Of a stretch of 64,000 bases of DNA, positions 27,557 through 36,110 are shown piece after piece; the first letter of the stretch is position 1; each line of letters starts with the position of its first letter. The DNA lies in NCBI RefSeq assembly GCF_000017685.1, contig NC_010602.1, forward strand, positions 2,987,001 through 3,051,000, written 5' to 3'. A model generated the notes under the pieces. It searched no databases, was not told where the DNA came from, and saw only the letters and a program-made list of their open reading frames with translations. The DNA is from Leptospira biflexa serovar Patoc strain 'Patoc 1 (Paris)'. GTDB lineage: Bacteria; Spirochaetota; Leptospiria; Leptospirales; Leptospiraceae. Position numbers and translations under genes: made by a program.

Positions 27557-27907
27557 CTAGGTAAGAATTGATTTATGATAAAGATTTACAAACTCATCAA
27601 AAACTTCTTTTCCAATACTAGATTCATTCAAACACCATTCTTTCACTTTTTGTAAATCAAACCTTTGGCTCTTTGCAACGAGTTAAGCTTGGTCTAAACA
27701 TTCACGTGCGTTAAAACGCAAGTAAGAAGCAAGTCTATCTTTAATACAATCAGTATTCGAATCTTTCCAATTGCATTCGGATAGGTGTAAAAACTAGTCC
27801 ATAGAGTGAGGTATCATATCGGGATTAGTGAAATAGCACAACTTTAAACTACGAAGAAAATTTTGAGAATGGGTGTAGCTTACGAAAACTCTTCCCATTT
27901 CTCTCAT
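27557..27907 (-). pseudogene. broken small gene with two in-frame stops, coupled to DUF2071 gene
   Basis: Reading the minus strand from the ATG at 27907, which overlaps the DUF2071 stop as ATGA, gives 117 codons in one frame. They are interrupted by TAG at 27794-27796 and TAA at 27683-27685, and end with TAG at 27557-27559. Between and after the stops the frame is convincing protein: NWKDSNTDCIKDRLASYLRF, NARECLDQA, then LVAKSQRFDLQKVKEWCLNE and SIGKEVFDEFVNLYHKS. I recall this TDC-x-DRLA-Y pattern from small helical proteins of unknown function in diverse bacteria. The gene is dead unless the stops are read through. Confidence 0.7.
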
Positions 27908-28611
27908 AACCAAGCTAACACCTGCACACCTGGCGAACAATGAGTCAGATCTGGTTTTAAAAAATCGGTGAGACCATCAAATGCCTTATAACTAATATTT
28001 CGTTTTAAAAACTCCACTTGGAACAATTCCCAAGGTTTATGGTGCACATCCAATGCAGTTTCATACGGATCCTTCCCCCGATACAAAGAGTACCGTTCTG
28101 TGAGCCAAAGTTCCCTTGGGTTTGGATGTTTGATCGGATCTGTGACTTGGAATTCCAGCTCTATCCGAGACCGTTTCCCATTCAGATGATACGTATTGTT
28201 TGTTCGTTGGATTTTAGAATGCTGGTATGGTAAGCCCGATGAGATTCTTGCAATTTGTGTTGGGATCCATTTTTCCGCTTCGATACTCAAAAAATACACA
28301 CCAGGTTTTCCGTCTTTGTTCACATAAGTACGTAAATTTACTTCGTGGAAGGTAGAAAGGATTGGGATGGGAAACGTAAACCTTGGATGAACCTTGTCCA
28401 TAGTAAAGGCAACAACGGAAATCCAATGTTCCCCTTCGAATGGATCTAATTCCAAGTGCCTCGGAACCAAAGAACGTAGTTTCTTTCCATCCACTTGGTA
28501 ATGGAAAAAAATCGCCTCATTCCATTCTTGGTACCAAAACCATGGATGACTTGGCAAGGGCCATGGACGATGGTTTATTGAATCTAGGATAGTCTTGATA
28601 GGTTCTTTCAT
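27904..28611 (-). CDS. DUF2071 (YqjF-like) protein
   Basis: The 235-residue protein matches the DUF2071/YqjF family: HPWFWYQEWNEAIFFHYQV, RSLVPRHLELDPFEGEHWISVVAF, FHEVNLRTYV and GVYFLSIEAE are all typical. The family has an acetoacetate-decarboxylase-like fold but no proven enzyme activity. Its stop overlaps the start of the broken gene at 27557-27907, so the two once formed an operon. Confidence 0.85.
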   Translation of the reverse strand: MKEPIKTILDSINHRPWPLPSHPWFWYQEWNEAIFFHYQVDGKKLRSLVPRHLELDPFEGEHWISVVAFTMDKVHPRFTFPIPILSTFHEVNLRTYVNKDGKPGVYFLSIEAEKWIPTQIARISSGLPYQHSKIQRTNNTYHLNGKRSRIELEFQVTDPIKHPNPRELWLTERYSLYRGKDPYETALDVHHKPWELFQVEFLKRNISYKAFDGLTDFLKPDLTHCSPGVQVLAWL

Positions 28612-28667
28612 AAGAAAAAAATCGAGATCGTATCAATCAGAATTACTTAATTGATACGACGTGTTTG

Positions 28668-29045
28668 CTATATTTCGTAAATATGTTGCGCTTGAAGAAC
28701 TTTTAGTATTTTCTTATCTAAAGTCCAAAGTTTTAAATTCCTTTGTTTGGTTTCCGAGATTAAAATAGAATCGATAATGCCGATTCCGATCTCTAAATGT
28801 TTATTTTCAAAAGATAATTTTCCGGCTTTGACGAACATTCCATTTGAAAAAATGTTATTTAAACTTTCCCAATAATCTAAAACGAAAGCAATTTCACTTT
28901 TATTCTTACATCCTTGTAAAAGTTCACCAAAAACAACTTCGTGGGCAATCACATCAGAAGATTCAACCAACCCAACTAACTTTGAAAAATAAGGTTCTTT
29001 TCCTCGAAAGAATTCAATCCAAACTGAAGTATCAACTAAAATCAT
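28668..29045 (-). CDS. PIN-domain toxin (VapC-like)
   Basis: The 125-residue PIN protein shows the full acidic set: ILVDTSVWIEFF (first Asp), HEVVFGELLQG (Glu), GIGIIDSILIS (Asp) and LWTLDKKIL (last Asp). The motif VDTSVWIE is the classic VapC start. It follows its antitoxin gene with a 1-bp overlap. It is a different family branch from the PIN toxin at 24553, so the two modules are not recent duplicates of one another. Confidence 0.92.
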   Translation of the reverse strand: MILVDTSVWIEFFRGKEPYFSKLVGLVESSDVIAHEVVFGELLQGCKNKSEIAFVLDYWESLNNIFSNGMFVKAGKLSFENKHLEIGIGIIDSILISETKQRNLKLWTLDKKILKVLQAQHIYEI

Positions 29046-29257
29046 TATGTTCTATTCATTCTTCTAATTTTTTCAGCATTAAATTCATTAGAAAAGTGCA
29101 ATGGTTGTTTTCTTAATTTTTCATTTAGTTTTTTTACTTTTGCAAGTTTAACCCACTCGGAGAGTGCCTTTTGTAAAGAATCAGTAATATTTTTACCTTC
29201 AGTATATTTTTGAACCTCGCTTATTAAATCATCAGGGAGTATCGCCGTTACTTTCAT
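29045..29257 (-). CDS. VapB-type antitoxin
   Basis: The product (70 residues from ATG 29257) has a short beta strand MKVTAILPDDLISEV and helix NITDSLQKALSEWVKL, as in VapB/DUF2191 ribbon-helix-helix antitoxins; the basic C-terminus would bind the toxin. Starting at 29257 places a perfect 10-bp inverted repeat directly upstream. There is no Shine-Dalgarno sequence, so the message may be leaderless or very weakly translated. The toxin gene follows. Confidence 0.85.
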   Translation of the reverse strand: MKVTAILPDDLISEVQKYTEGKNITDSLQKALSEWVKLAKVKKLNEKLRKQPLHFSNEFNAEKIRRMNRT

Positions 29258-29263
29258 ACGATA

Positions 29264-29290
29264 ACAAATACGATACCATTTCGTATTTGT
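29264..29290 (-). promoter_or_regulatory. perfect inverted repeat, VapBC operator
   Basis: ACAAATACGA (29264-29273) and TCGTATTTGT (29281-29290) form a perfect 10-bp dyad with a 7-bp centre, starting 7 bp upstream of the antitoxin ATG. A half-site-like TATCGTAT also abuts the start. This is the expected binding site for the antitoxin-toxin complex in conditional autorepression. Confidence 0.75.
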
Positions 29291-29422
29291 CAATCTTAAT
29301 ATTTTTGTCTAATATGGATTTTGCAAACATGTCTCATAACACTTGATAAACGAGAAAAAAACTCTTTCGAAGTCCATATGAATCTCTGAATGAATTGCTA
29401 TTCTATCCCTTAGCTTTAACCC

Positions 29423-30850
29423 TTATATATTGATCGCTTCCCCAAGAACGGCGGCAGCACTTTCCATAATTCCTTCGGCAAGTGTGGGGTGAGCATGGAT
29501 CGTATTTGCAAGTTCCCGGACTGTGATCTCCATATTGGCACCTAATGTGAGTTCTGCGATGAGTTCCGTCGCTCCAGGACCAATGATATGGGCTCCTAAA
29601 ATTTCTCCATGTTTGGCATCGGAAACAATTTTGACCATACCCGTTGTATCCCCTTGTGCCTGTGCACGACCACTGGCAGAAAAAGGAAATTTTCCAATTT
29701 TGAGTTCGTGTCCCATTGCTTTCGCTTTGTCTTCACTGAGGCCCACACTTGCCACTTCTGGATGGCAATACGTACAACCTGGAATGTAAGAATAGTTCAA
29801 TCGATTGATCTGCAGTAAATGGGGATTTCCCAATCGAACCGAAATGTCTTCGGCAGCACGAATCCCTTCGGCACTTGCCACATGGGCAAGGGATGGAGTT
29901 GGAATACAATCACCGATGGCATAAATATGATCTACTGTTGAACGGTAGTTACCCGTGAATTCTACAAATCCATTTTTTAATTTGACTCCGATCTCATCAA
30001 GACCAATGGCATTGGTATTTGGCGAGATCCCCACACCCACAATCACCTTATCAAAGTTTAATTTTTCTTTTTTGGCCGAATTTCTGTCTTGGATGGTGAG
30101 CAGAACTCCAGAATCGGAAACAGATGCTGTTTCCACTCCATAACTTAAGTACTGTTCGATCCCTCGTTTTTTAAAACTACGTTCCAAAATACTGGAGATT
30201 TCTTTGTCTTCGTTCGGAAGGAGATGGTCTTGGAATTCAATGATGCTCACTTTGGATCCCATACTCGCATAAAAATCAGCAAATTCCACTCCAATCGCTC
30301 CTGCCCCAATGATGGCAAGATTAGCAATGACCTTTGGTTCTACCATGGCTTCCCTAGCAGATAATACGCGTTTGCCGTCAAATGGCAAAAAGGGAAGGGC
30401 TTTGTTTTTGGCACCCACTGCTAATATAAAATAATCAGCTGTCAGGGAAGTCACTTCGCCACTAATTGATTTCACTTCGATCGATTTGGAATTTAAAAAC
30501 TTTGCCTCACCACTCACTACGGTGACTTTGTTTTTTTTCATTAAAAATTCCACACCCTTTGCCATTTGGTCTGCGACAGAACGGGAACGTTTGATGACAG
30601 CATCAAAATCGACTTTGATATTGTCCGCAGAGATTCCAAACTTGGCGGCTTCTTTGAGATGTTCTAAAACATGAGCACTTTCTAACAAGGCTTTGGTGGG
30701 AATACAACCCCAATTCAAACAAACTCCACCGAGTTTATCTCGTTCGACGACACATGTTTGTAAGCCGAGTTGGGCGGCACGAATGGCGGCGACATAACCA
30801 CCAGGCCCTCCTCCAATTACGATCACTTGGAAATGGTTTGAATTGGACAT
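29423..30850 (-). CDS. lpdA: dihydrolipoyl dehydrogenase
   Basis: The 475-residue flavoprotein has the FAD-binding GGGPGGYVAAIRAAQLG, the redox-active disulfide GGVCLNWGCIPTKALL, the NAD-binding IGAGAIGVEFADFYASMG and the catalytic HAHPTLAEG near the C-terminus. It reoxidises the lipoyl group of pyruvate and 2-oxoglutarate dehydrogenases or the glycine cleavage system. No E1/E2 genes are adjacent, so it probably serves several complexes. It starts 43 bp before a methyltransferase gene stop would be reached upstream; the two may be co-transcribed. Confidence 0.95.
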   Translation of the reverse strand: MSNSNHFQVIVIGGGPGGYVAAIRAAQLGLQTCVVERDKLGGVCLNWGCIPTKALLESAHVLEHLKEAAKFGISADNIKVDFDAVIKRSRSVADQMAKGVEFLMKKNKVTVVSGEAKFLNSKSIEVKSISGEVTSLTADYFILAVGAKNKALPFLPFDGKRVLSAREAMVEPKVIANLAIIGAGAIGVEFADFYASMGSKVSIIEFQDHLLPNEDKEISSILERSFKKRGIEQYLSYGVETASVSDSGVLLTIQDRNSAKKEKLNFDKVIVGVGISPNTNAIGLDEIGVKLKNGFVEFTGNYRSTVDHIYAIGDCIPTPSLAHVASAEGIRAAEDISVRLGNPHLLQINRLNYSYIPGCTYCHPEVASVGLSEDKAKAMGHELKIGKFPFSASGRAQAQGDTTGMVKIVSDAKHGEILGAHIIGPGATELIAELTLGANMEITVRELANTIHAHPTLAEGIMESAAAVLGEAINI

Positions 30851-30892
30851 ACGTTCTCCCGATAGAATGAGATACCGTACAAAAAAGGAAAG

Positions 30893-31633
30893 TCAAGACC
30901 TCTTTTTTGCGACGATGAGCATTCGGGCTCCCGTTTTGATGTATTTTTCACCGTCGTAATTGCTATAAACATTTAGGATGTCAAATTTGTTTTCGTCTAA
31001 GAAATTTCGCACTTGAGGGAAATGAAACACTCGCATCGTGTGTTTGTCTTTTAAATCCTTTTGATTTAAGTTATATACATAATTGACTTCTACGATCGCA
31101 ACATCATCTGCTCTTGTTAAGCGAAATCCCCTGTTCCTTCGAATGGAAGTTGTGCCTTGCCTTACATTACTAACAGTCGTGATGGGCTTTCGTTTGATTC
31201 GATGAATCGGATCTGCATTCCAGATTTCTAAAACGAGTAACCCTGCTTGTTTTAAGTTTTTTTGACAATTCCGTAAAAAATTTTGAACTAAGTCGTCATT
31301 CACCAAATAATTAAACGTTCCATAAAGGCAAATCACAGCATCAACAGGTTGTTTGGTGACATAGGCTTCCATTTTACCTAATTCGAAGGAACAATGTGGG
31401 AATCTGACTTTTGCAATTTCTAACATTCGTGGAGATCCATCCACACCCAGCGGTTTGAACCCCATCCCTTGTAGTTCTTTGATGTGTTCCCCTGTCCCAC
31501 AGCCGATGTCGAGGACGGTATGAATTTTATGTCGCTTGAATGTTTCTCTTAGGAAGAGGATTTCTTCAGAAAACTTGCGGCCGGGTTCTTCAATGGTAAA
31601 ATAATATTCTGCTAATTCGGAATAGAGTTTCAT
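30893..31633 (-). CDS. class I SAM-dependent methyltransferase
   Basis: The 246-residue protein has a standard Rossmann methyltransferase core: motif I VLDIGCGTGEHI, motif II with PLGVDGSPRMLEIAK, and the motif IV region DAVICLYGTFNYLVND. The N-terminus (YSELAEYYF) is frequent in small-molecule methyltransferases. Substrate unknown. It is divergent from the membrane GGDEF-like gene at 31711. Confidence 0.88.
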   Translation of the reverse strand: MKLYSELAEYYFTIEEPGRKFSEEILFLRETFKRHKIHTVLDIGCGTGEHIKELQGMGFKPLGVDGSPRMLEIAKVRFPHCSFELGKMEAYVTKQPVDAVICLYGTFNYLVNDDLVQNFLRNCQKNLKQAGLLVLEIWNADPIHRIKRKPITTVSNVRQGTTSIRRNRGFRLTRADDVAIVEVNYVYNLNQKDLKDKHTMRVFHFPQVRNFLDENKFDILNVYSNYDGEKYIKTGARMLIVAKKRS

Positions 31634-31710
31634 TTGCCCCTAGCGGAATCGGAAAATCATTTTAGAGAATCCCCTTTTTACCCGTTATATTGAGTAACGG
31701 CCAAGGTACC

Positions 31711-32877
31711 ATGAAACGATATACAATTCCTACAATTTTTTTTGCCATTGGAGCGACCTTACAATTCCTATTCTATTTTTCTTGGGTGAGTTTTACCCTA
31801 CTCACCGTTTCGTGCCTTCTCCTCACACTTTTTTTGTATAGTTTGGATCTACAGTCCCTACCAAACGCACAAGAGAACGAAGCTCCAAATGACAAGACAA
31901 GTGTCACTTTAGACCTGGAGCAAACGAAATCACACAACCAAAGTTCTGAAACAGATATTGTCTTTGATACAAACTCTCCCTTAAATTCGGATGCATCCAA
32001 TGCGATAGAAATGGAAAAAGAAACGAAAGAAATCCTCTGGACCATTGATCCCATTCTCTTTGCTCGTGAATCGGTACAAATGGAAGAAAGAAAACTATTT
32101 TGTGATACTGTCAAAGAATACCCGTTTGCTTTTCAAAGTCCAAAACTATCTTCCATCCAATATGTATATTTTGATGGAAAAGAATTCAAAGAGTGTTTTT
32201 GGCAAAAATCAGAAATGCTCGTAGAAACGGATGATAACCCAATTGAGTGGAACGAATGGGAAGAAAGTAGAATCCGAGACTCTTTGCCTGTTATCTCTAA
32301 AAACAAACGTAAGTTATATGTCCCTCTGACCATCAATGCAAACCTATTCGGTTTTTTATGTTTTTCTACAAAGGAACATTGGTTAGACGAAGATACTCAA
32401 ACCTTTTGGGAAGAGGTTACCAATCTCTCTGAAAAGATTTTGGCAAAACGAGAATATGCAAAGGTGACAAAACACCCGTTTACAAAACTATACACCGTTT
32501 CTCATTTTTACCAAATTGCAAAATCATCCTTTGAAGCTTCGGAAAAGAAAACTTTGGTTCTGTTTAAGTTCATCGATACCAATTTTCAATCAGAACTCGC
32601 GATTGGACTGAACCATCTTGGATTAAAACATTCTGTGATTGGATTGGGACTTTTTCAGTTAGAAGAAGATCTTTATTCTGCTCTCATTCCCAATGAAAGA
32701 CTAGAATCCTTTTCTTCTTTTTTCCAACAATTCATTGAGGAATTGGATCAGTTAGGTTACCCATCGGAAGTGGCAATTGGATATTCTAATCCTACCACCC
32801 CCGATTTAAAATTTGATGTTTGGATCAAAAAAGCATATAGTTCCTTGGAAGAAAGTATCCTTTACCACGCCGCCTAA
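31711..32877 (+). CDS. membrane protein with GAF-like and degenerate GGDEF domains
   Basis: The product (388 residues from ATG 31711, AAGG ribosome site) has two membrane helices at the N-terminus, a disordered acidic linker, a GAF-like middle (LYVPLTINANLFGFLCFS) and a C-terminal part that looks like a decayed diguanylate cyclase. KHPFTKLYTVSHFYQ matches the usual HPLTGLYNRRYF, and LEEDLYSALIP stands where GGDEF-x-x-LLP should be. Lacking the GGDEF motif, it cannot make cyclic-di-GMP; it may bind a nucleotide or regulate. The stop directly abuts the ATG of the CheX-like gene, so the two are coupled. Confidence 0.65.
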   Translation: MKRYTIPTIFFAIGATLQFLFYFSWVSFTLLTVSCLLLTLFLYSLDLQSLPNAQENEAPNDKTSVTLDLEQTKSHNQSSETDIVFDTNSPLNSDASNAIEMEKETKEILWTIDPILFARESVQMEERKLFCDTVKEYPFAFQSPKLSSIQYVYFDGKEFKECFWQKSEMLVETDDNPIEWNEWEESRIRDSLPVISKNKRKLYVPLTINANLFGFLCFSTKEHWLDEDTQTFWEEVTNLSEKILAKREYAKVTKHPFTKLYTVSHFYQIAKSSFEASEKKTLVLFKFIDTNFQSELAIGLNHLGLKHSVIGLGLFQLEEDLYSALIPNERLESFSSFFQQFIEELDQLGYPSEVAIGYSNPTTPDLKFDVWIKKAYSSLEESILYHAA

Positions 32878-33393
32878 ATGGATCCACTGATTGATGAAAA
32901 ATTCATTTTGACGGTTTCACAAGTATTACCGGAACATTTTTACAAAACCTTACTTGTGTTTGCCGATAGAGAGGCCTACGGGCCTTCCAAAAATGAAGGG
33001 CTTTGTTTTGAAAATTGTACACTCGTTGAATTTGTAGGAGATATCAACGGAAAACTTTATTTAGCTTTAGATGGGTATACCAAACTCAAACTTTTACCAA
33101 AAATTGCAAAAGCCTTTCAGATCGATCCCACATCGAGATCCCACTCTGCATCCATCATGATGGAATTTGCCAACCAAATCGCAGGAAAATTGATTACTGA
33201 AATGCGACTTGGCCGTTATGAAATCGATATTTTACCTCCTGAAAATTTAAACCATAAACTTGTTCCCATCTCGCTGGAACACTTCCGCCAATACATTCTG
33301 ATCTTTAACTTAAAAGACAGGCGTGGGGATGAATACATGGGAAGATTGTACTTGATTTTATTGTTGGAAAAATTCCCTACTCCCCAAAACTAA
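32878..33393 (+). CDS. CheX-like phosphatase-domain protein
   Basis: The 171-residue protein fits the CheX/CheC-type fold, with the catalytic E-x-x-N motif in MMEFANQIAGK (Glu96, Asn99) and the preceding GDINGKLYLAL strand. CheX dephosphorylates CheY-P in spirochetes. No CheY or CheA gene lies nearby, so this is a stand-alone member that may act on another response regulator. It starts immediately after the stop of the GGDEF-like gene, and 6 bp separate it from the hydrolase gene. Confidence 0.78.
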   Translation: MDPLIDEKFILTVSQVLPEHFYKTLLVFADREAYGPSKNEGLCFENCTLVEFVGDINGKLYLALDGYTKLKLLPKIAKAFQIDPTSRSHSASIMMEFANQIAGKLITEMRLGRYEIDILPPENLNHKLVPISLEHFRQYILIFNLKDRRGDEYMGRLYLILLLEKFPTPQN

Positions 33394-33399
33394 AGTCGA

Positions 33400-34437
33400 A
33401 TGAAACCTTATGTTTTGGCACTCCCACTCATTTTGAGTTATGCAGGACTAAAACAAAAAAAATCTTTAGAACGTAAGGAATTCACTCTACCTGAAACAGG
33501 TAGAAAAACCTATCTTTTTTACCCCAAGGACAAAGATCCAAACTCATTCCCAGGTGTGTACATCCAACATGGTATGAGTGCCATGGGAATTGATGATCCA
33601 AGGATCATTGATCTCGCAGAAAATATCGCAAGTACAGGTCACTCTGTCATTTTACCAGAACTACCTGAAGTCAAAGGACTGAGAATCGAAGCAGAAACCA
33701 TTACTCACATTCAAAACTTGATGATGGAGATTCACGCAAGCAAACGGTTGTTTGATGGTGAAAATTTAGGATATTTATCCGCTAGTTTTTCTGCTGGAAT
33801 GGGACTCATTGCCGCATCCAGGTCCAATACTCGAAACAAAATCAAAACCAGTATGCTCATTGGTGGTTATTGTAATTTTTTTGAAGCGGTTCCTTTTGTA
33901 TTCTCTCATTATGAAATGGATCCCTATGCCGTGTATGTCATACTCTTCAACATGCTCCATCGATTTGAACCCGATCTTGCTGAAGAATTAGAAATGGTTT
34001 ACTATGAAGCAGCCCTTGACAACGGACTCAAACGAATCGGAAACGATGCCAAAACAAGTTCCCGATTAGAAAAAACTTCGAAACGTGCCAAAGAATTTTT
34101 CTATCAGGTTCATGCCGACCGGAGCTTTCGCTTGGATCTCGCCAAACAGGTTCTGGACACTGTTCCGGAAAAACTCCCGGAAACCCTCTCTCCCTTCTAC
34201 CAATTGGAAACCTTAGCAGGACCTGTGGCCCTCCTACATGGAAAAACTGACCCGGTGATCTCCGCTACCGAATCGGAAAAACTTGCCTTACTTTTACAGG
34301 GAAAAGGGATCCCTTTCGTCCATCGGACTTCGACGGCCCTGACCCACGGGGATAGCCTCCCTCTCCACTCCCAAATCTTTGGGGTACCAGCTCTACTCCA
34401 AACTTTTGGTAGTTTTCTGCACTGGCTCGATCGATAA
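33400..34437 (+). CDS. alpha/beta hydrolase (dienelactone-hydrolase-like)
   Basis: The 345-residue protein has a serine-hydrolase pattern: PGVYIQHGMSAMG near the oxyanion hole, the nucleophile region YLSASFSAGMGL (S-x-S-x-G) and a C-terminal catalytic Asp/His pair in LLHGKTDPVI and ALTHGDSLPLH. There is one N-terminal hydrophobic segment (YVLALPLILSYAGL) that may anchor it in the membrane. Third gene of the GGDEF-like/CheX/hydrolase/FapA group. Substrate unknown. Confidence 0.75.
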   Translation: MKPYVLALPLILSYAGLKQKKSLERKEFTLPETGRKTYLFYPKDKDPNSFPGVYIQHGMSAMGIDDPRIIDLAENIASTGHSVILPELPEVKGLRIEAETITHIQNLMMEIHASKRLFDGENLGYLSASFSAGMGLIAASRSNTRNKIKTSMLIGGYCNFFEAVPFVFSHYEMDPYAVYVILFNMLHRFEPDLAEELEMVYYEAALDNGLKRIGNDAKTSSRLEKTSKRAKEFFYQVHADRSFRLDLAKQVLDTVPEKLPETLSPFYQLETLAGPVALLHGKTDPVISATESEKLALLLQGKGIPFVHRTSTALTHGDSLPLHSQIFGVPALLQTFGSFLHWLDR

Positions 34438-34489
34438 CACTACAGAAATTGTCGTTTCTCCTAAAAAAACTGCCGATACTATTGTCAGA

Positions 34490-35971
34490 ATGGACGTAAA
34501 AAATGCACCGGACTTCAATCCGGAACGGGGACTCAAGATCCAAATCTCCGAGGATCGTTTGACTGCAACTTTGGTGGTAAAACCGATTTGGCTGTTAGGT
34601 GGTTCTATGAGCAATATTCTCATTTATGAGGCACTTGATAATGCAACCATTCATAGAGACCGCATTTTGATGAAAGATGTGGACCTGGCCGCTCTTGAAA
34701 TCGAAAAAATTTTAAAAGATCCCACAAAGGTAAAAGAAGAATTTACATTCGTTGTTGGCAAGGGAATTCCCGCAAAACAAGGAGAAAGTGGTTGGGTCAA
34801 ATTTTATTTCCCAAGAGCCCAACGTGTTGTGTTAAAAGATGATGGATCTGCCGATTTTCGTAATATCAATAAATATGTTCACGTCAAAGAAGGGGAAAAA
34901 CTTGCCACTTTATTTGAAGGCATCGCCGGAGAACAAGGGATAGATGTGATTGGCAATCCCATTTACCCCAATCCCATCGACAGACCAAGACTCACTCTTG
35001 GAAAAAATGTTTTACCGAAAACCATCGATGATCCTGAGAAACCAGGAAGACAATTAAAAGAATACTTTGCATCTCTTAGTGGAGTAGTTTTCTCCACAGA
35101 CACTTCGCTTACGGTTTCTCCTGAGCTCAATATTGAAAGTAACATTGGACTCGGAACAGGGAATATCAATTTTGAAGGGACCATCCGAGTGAAAGGAACC
35201 ATTGAAGAAGGCGCCGTTGTCAACTGCCAAGGTTCTCTTTATTTAGATGGGAACGTTGAATCATCGGATGTGATTGTTGGTGAAGACTTAGAAGTCAAAG
35301 GTGGCGTCAAAGCCAAAGGTAGAGGTGTCATCCGAATCAAAGGAGACCTTCGCGCGAAATTCATCGAAAATGCCAATTTGGAAATTGATGGCGATTGTAT
35401 CATTGAAAACTTTATTTTAGGAAGTCGAATCCTTTGTCTTGGAAATATCATACTCACAGGGGAAACATCTTCTATCATTGGAAGTGATCTCATTTCTTAC
35501 CAAGGGATCACGGTATCATCACTCGGTTCGTCTGCACAAATGGATACTGTGGTGGAAGTTGGTTTTCATTATAAAAATGACCGACTGCTCACAGAAGGGA
35601 GTTCTCGTCTTTCTGATATGGAAAAAGAATTAGAAGCCCTAGTCCCTGAAATCCAAAAGATCAAAGAAGTGGTCCAACGTTCTCGTGGTAAGATTGATGA
35701 AGCGAGAAAAGAAAAGTTCAAAGAAATCTTTGATGCCTATCAGAAAAAAAACAAAACCGTTGAATTATTAAAATCCAAAATTGAAGAACTCAAAGGGGCT
35801 CGTTACAACCAAGACAATGTGAAAGTTGTGGTTCGAAACACAGCCCATCCTGGCGCCGTGATCAAATATAGAAGGCAAGTGGAAAAAATCACGAAGGCAC
35901 AATCTTCGTTTGTGATGAATTTTTTCCCGAACCAAGATAAGGCGATGCTCACAGCCTTCAAAGGTAAGTAA
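34490..35971 (+). CDS. FapA/DUF342 family protein
   Basis: The product (493 residues from ATG 34490) matches the FapA (flagellar assembly protein A, DUF342) family: an N-terminal domain followed by a right-handed beta-helix core (GTGNINFEGTIRVKGTIEEG, VKAKGRGVIRIKGDLRAKFI), and a C-terminal coiled coil (about residues 370-470). The family often accompanies motility and signalling genes, and related bactofilin-like beta helices polymerise. An in-frame start at 34379 would overlap the hydrolase gene, so ATG 34490 is preferred though its ribosome site is weak. Confidence 0.82.
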   Translation: MDVKNAPDFNPERGLKIQISEDRLTATLVVKPIWLLGGSMSNILIYEALDNATIHRDRILMKDVDLAALEIEKILKDPTKVKEEFTFVVGKGIPAKQGESGWVKFYFPRAQRVVLKDDGSADFRNINKYVHVKEGEKLATLFEGIAGEQGIDVIGNPIYPNPIDRPRLTLGKNVLPKTIDDPEKPGRQLKEYFASLSGVVFSTDTSLTVSPELNIESNIGLGTGNINFEGTIRVKGTIEEGAVVNCQGSLYLDGNVESSDVIVGEDLEVKGGVKAKGRGVIRIKGDLRAKFIENANLEIDGDCIIENFILGSRILCLGNIILTGETSSIIGSDLISYQGITVSSLGSSAQMDTVVEVGFHYKNDRLLTEGSSRLSDMEKELEALVPEIQKIKEVVQRSRGKIDEARKEKFKEIFDAYQKKNKTVELLKSKIEELKGARYNQDNVKVVVRNTAHPGAVIKYRRQVEKITKAQSSFVMNFFPNQDKAMLTAFKGK

Positions 35972-35974
35972 ATA

Positions 35975-35996
35975 AAGGCAAACATACGTTAGCCTT
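35975..35996 (+). terminator. weak hairpin after FapA gene
   Basis: AAGGCAAAC pairs with GTTAGCCTT at 8 of 9 positions around a 4-base loop, starting 3 bp after the FapA stop. There is no T-run, so termination may be inefficient or Rho-dependent. Confidence 0.4.
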
Positions 35997-36029
35997 CATT
36001 GATACAATCGAATCTGCTATTGGGAATTT

Positions 36030-36075
36030 TCTAGTCTAGTCTGGTACAATCTAATCTAATTTAGCCTAATTCAAG
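36030..36075. repeat. degenerate pentanucleotide tandem repeat (TCTAR)
   Basis: Between the convergent FapA and msrA genes is a run of about nine degenerate 5-bp units: TCTAG, TCTAG, TCTGG, TACAA, TCTAA, TCTAA, TTTAG, CCTAA, TTCAA. It is noncoding and looks like a decaying microsatellite. Confidence 0.5.
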
Positions 36076-36110
36076 TCGATACTAATTTTGTCTCAACTGA
36101 TTGGTTCGAT

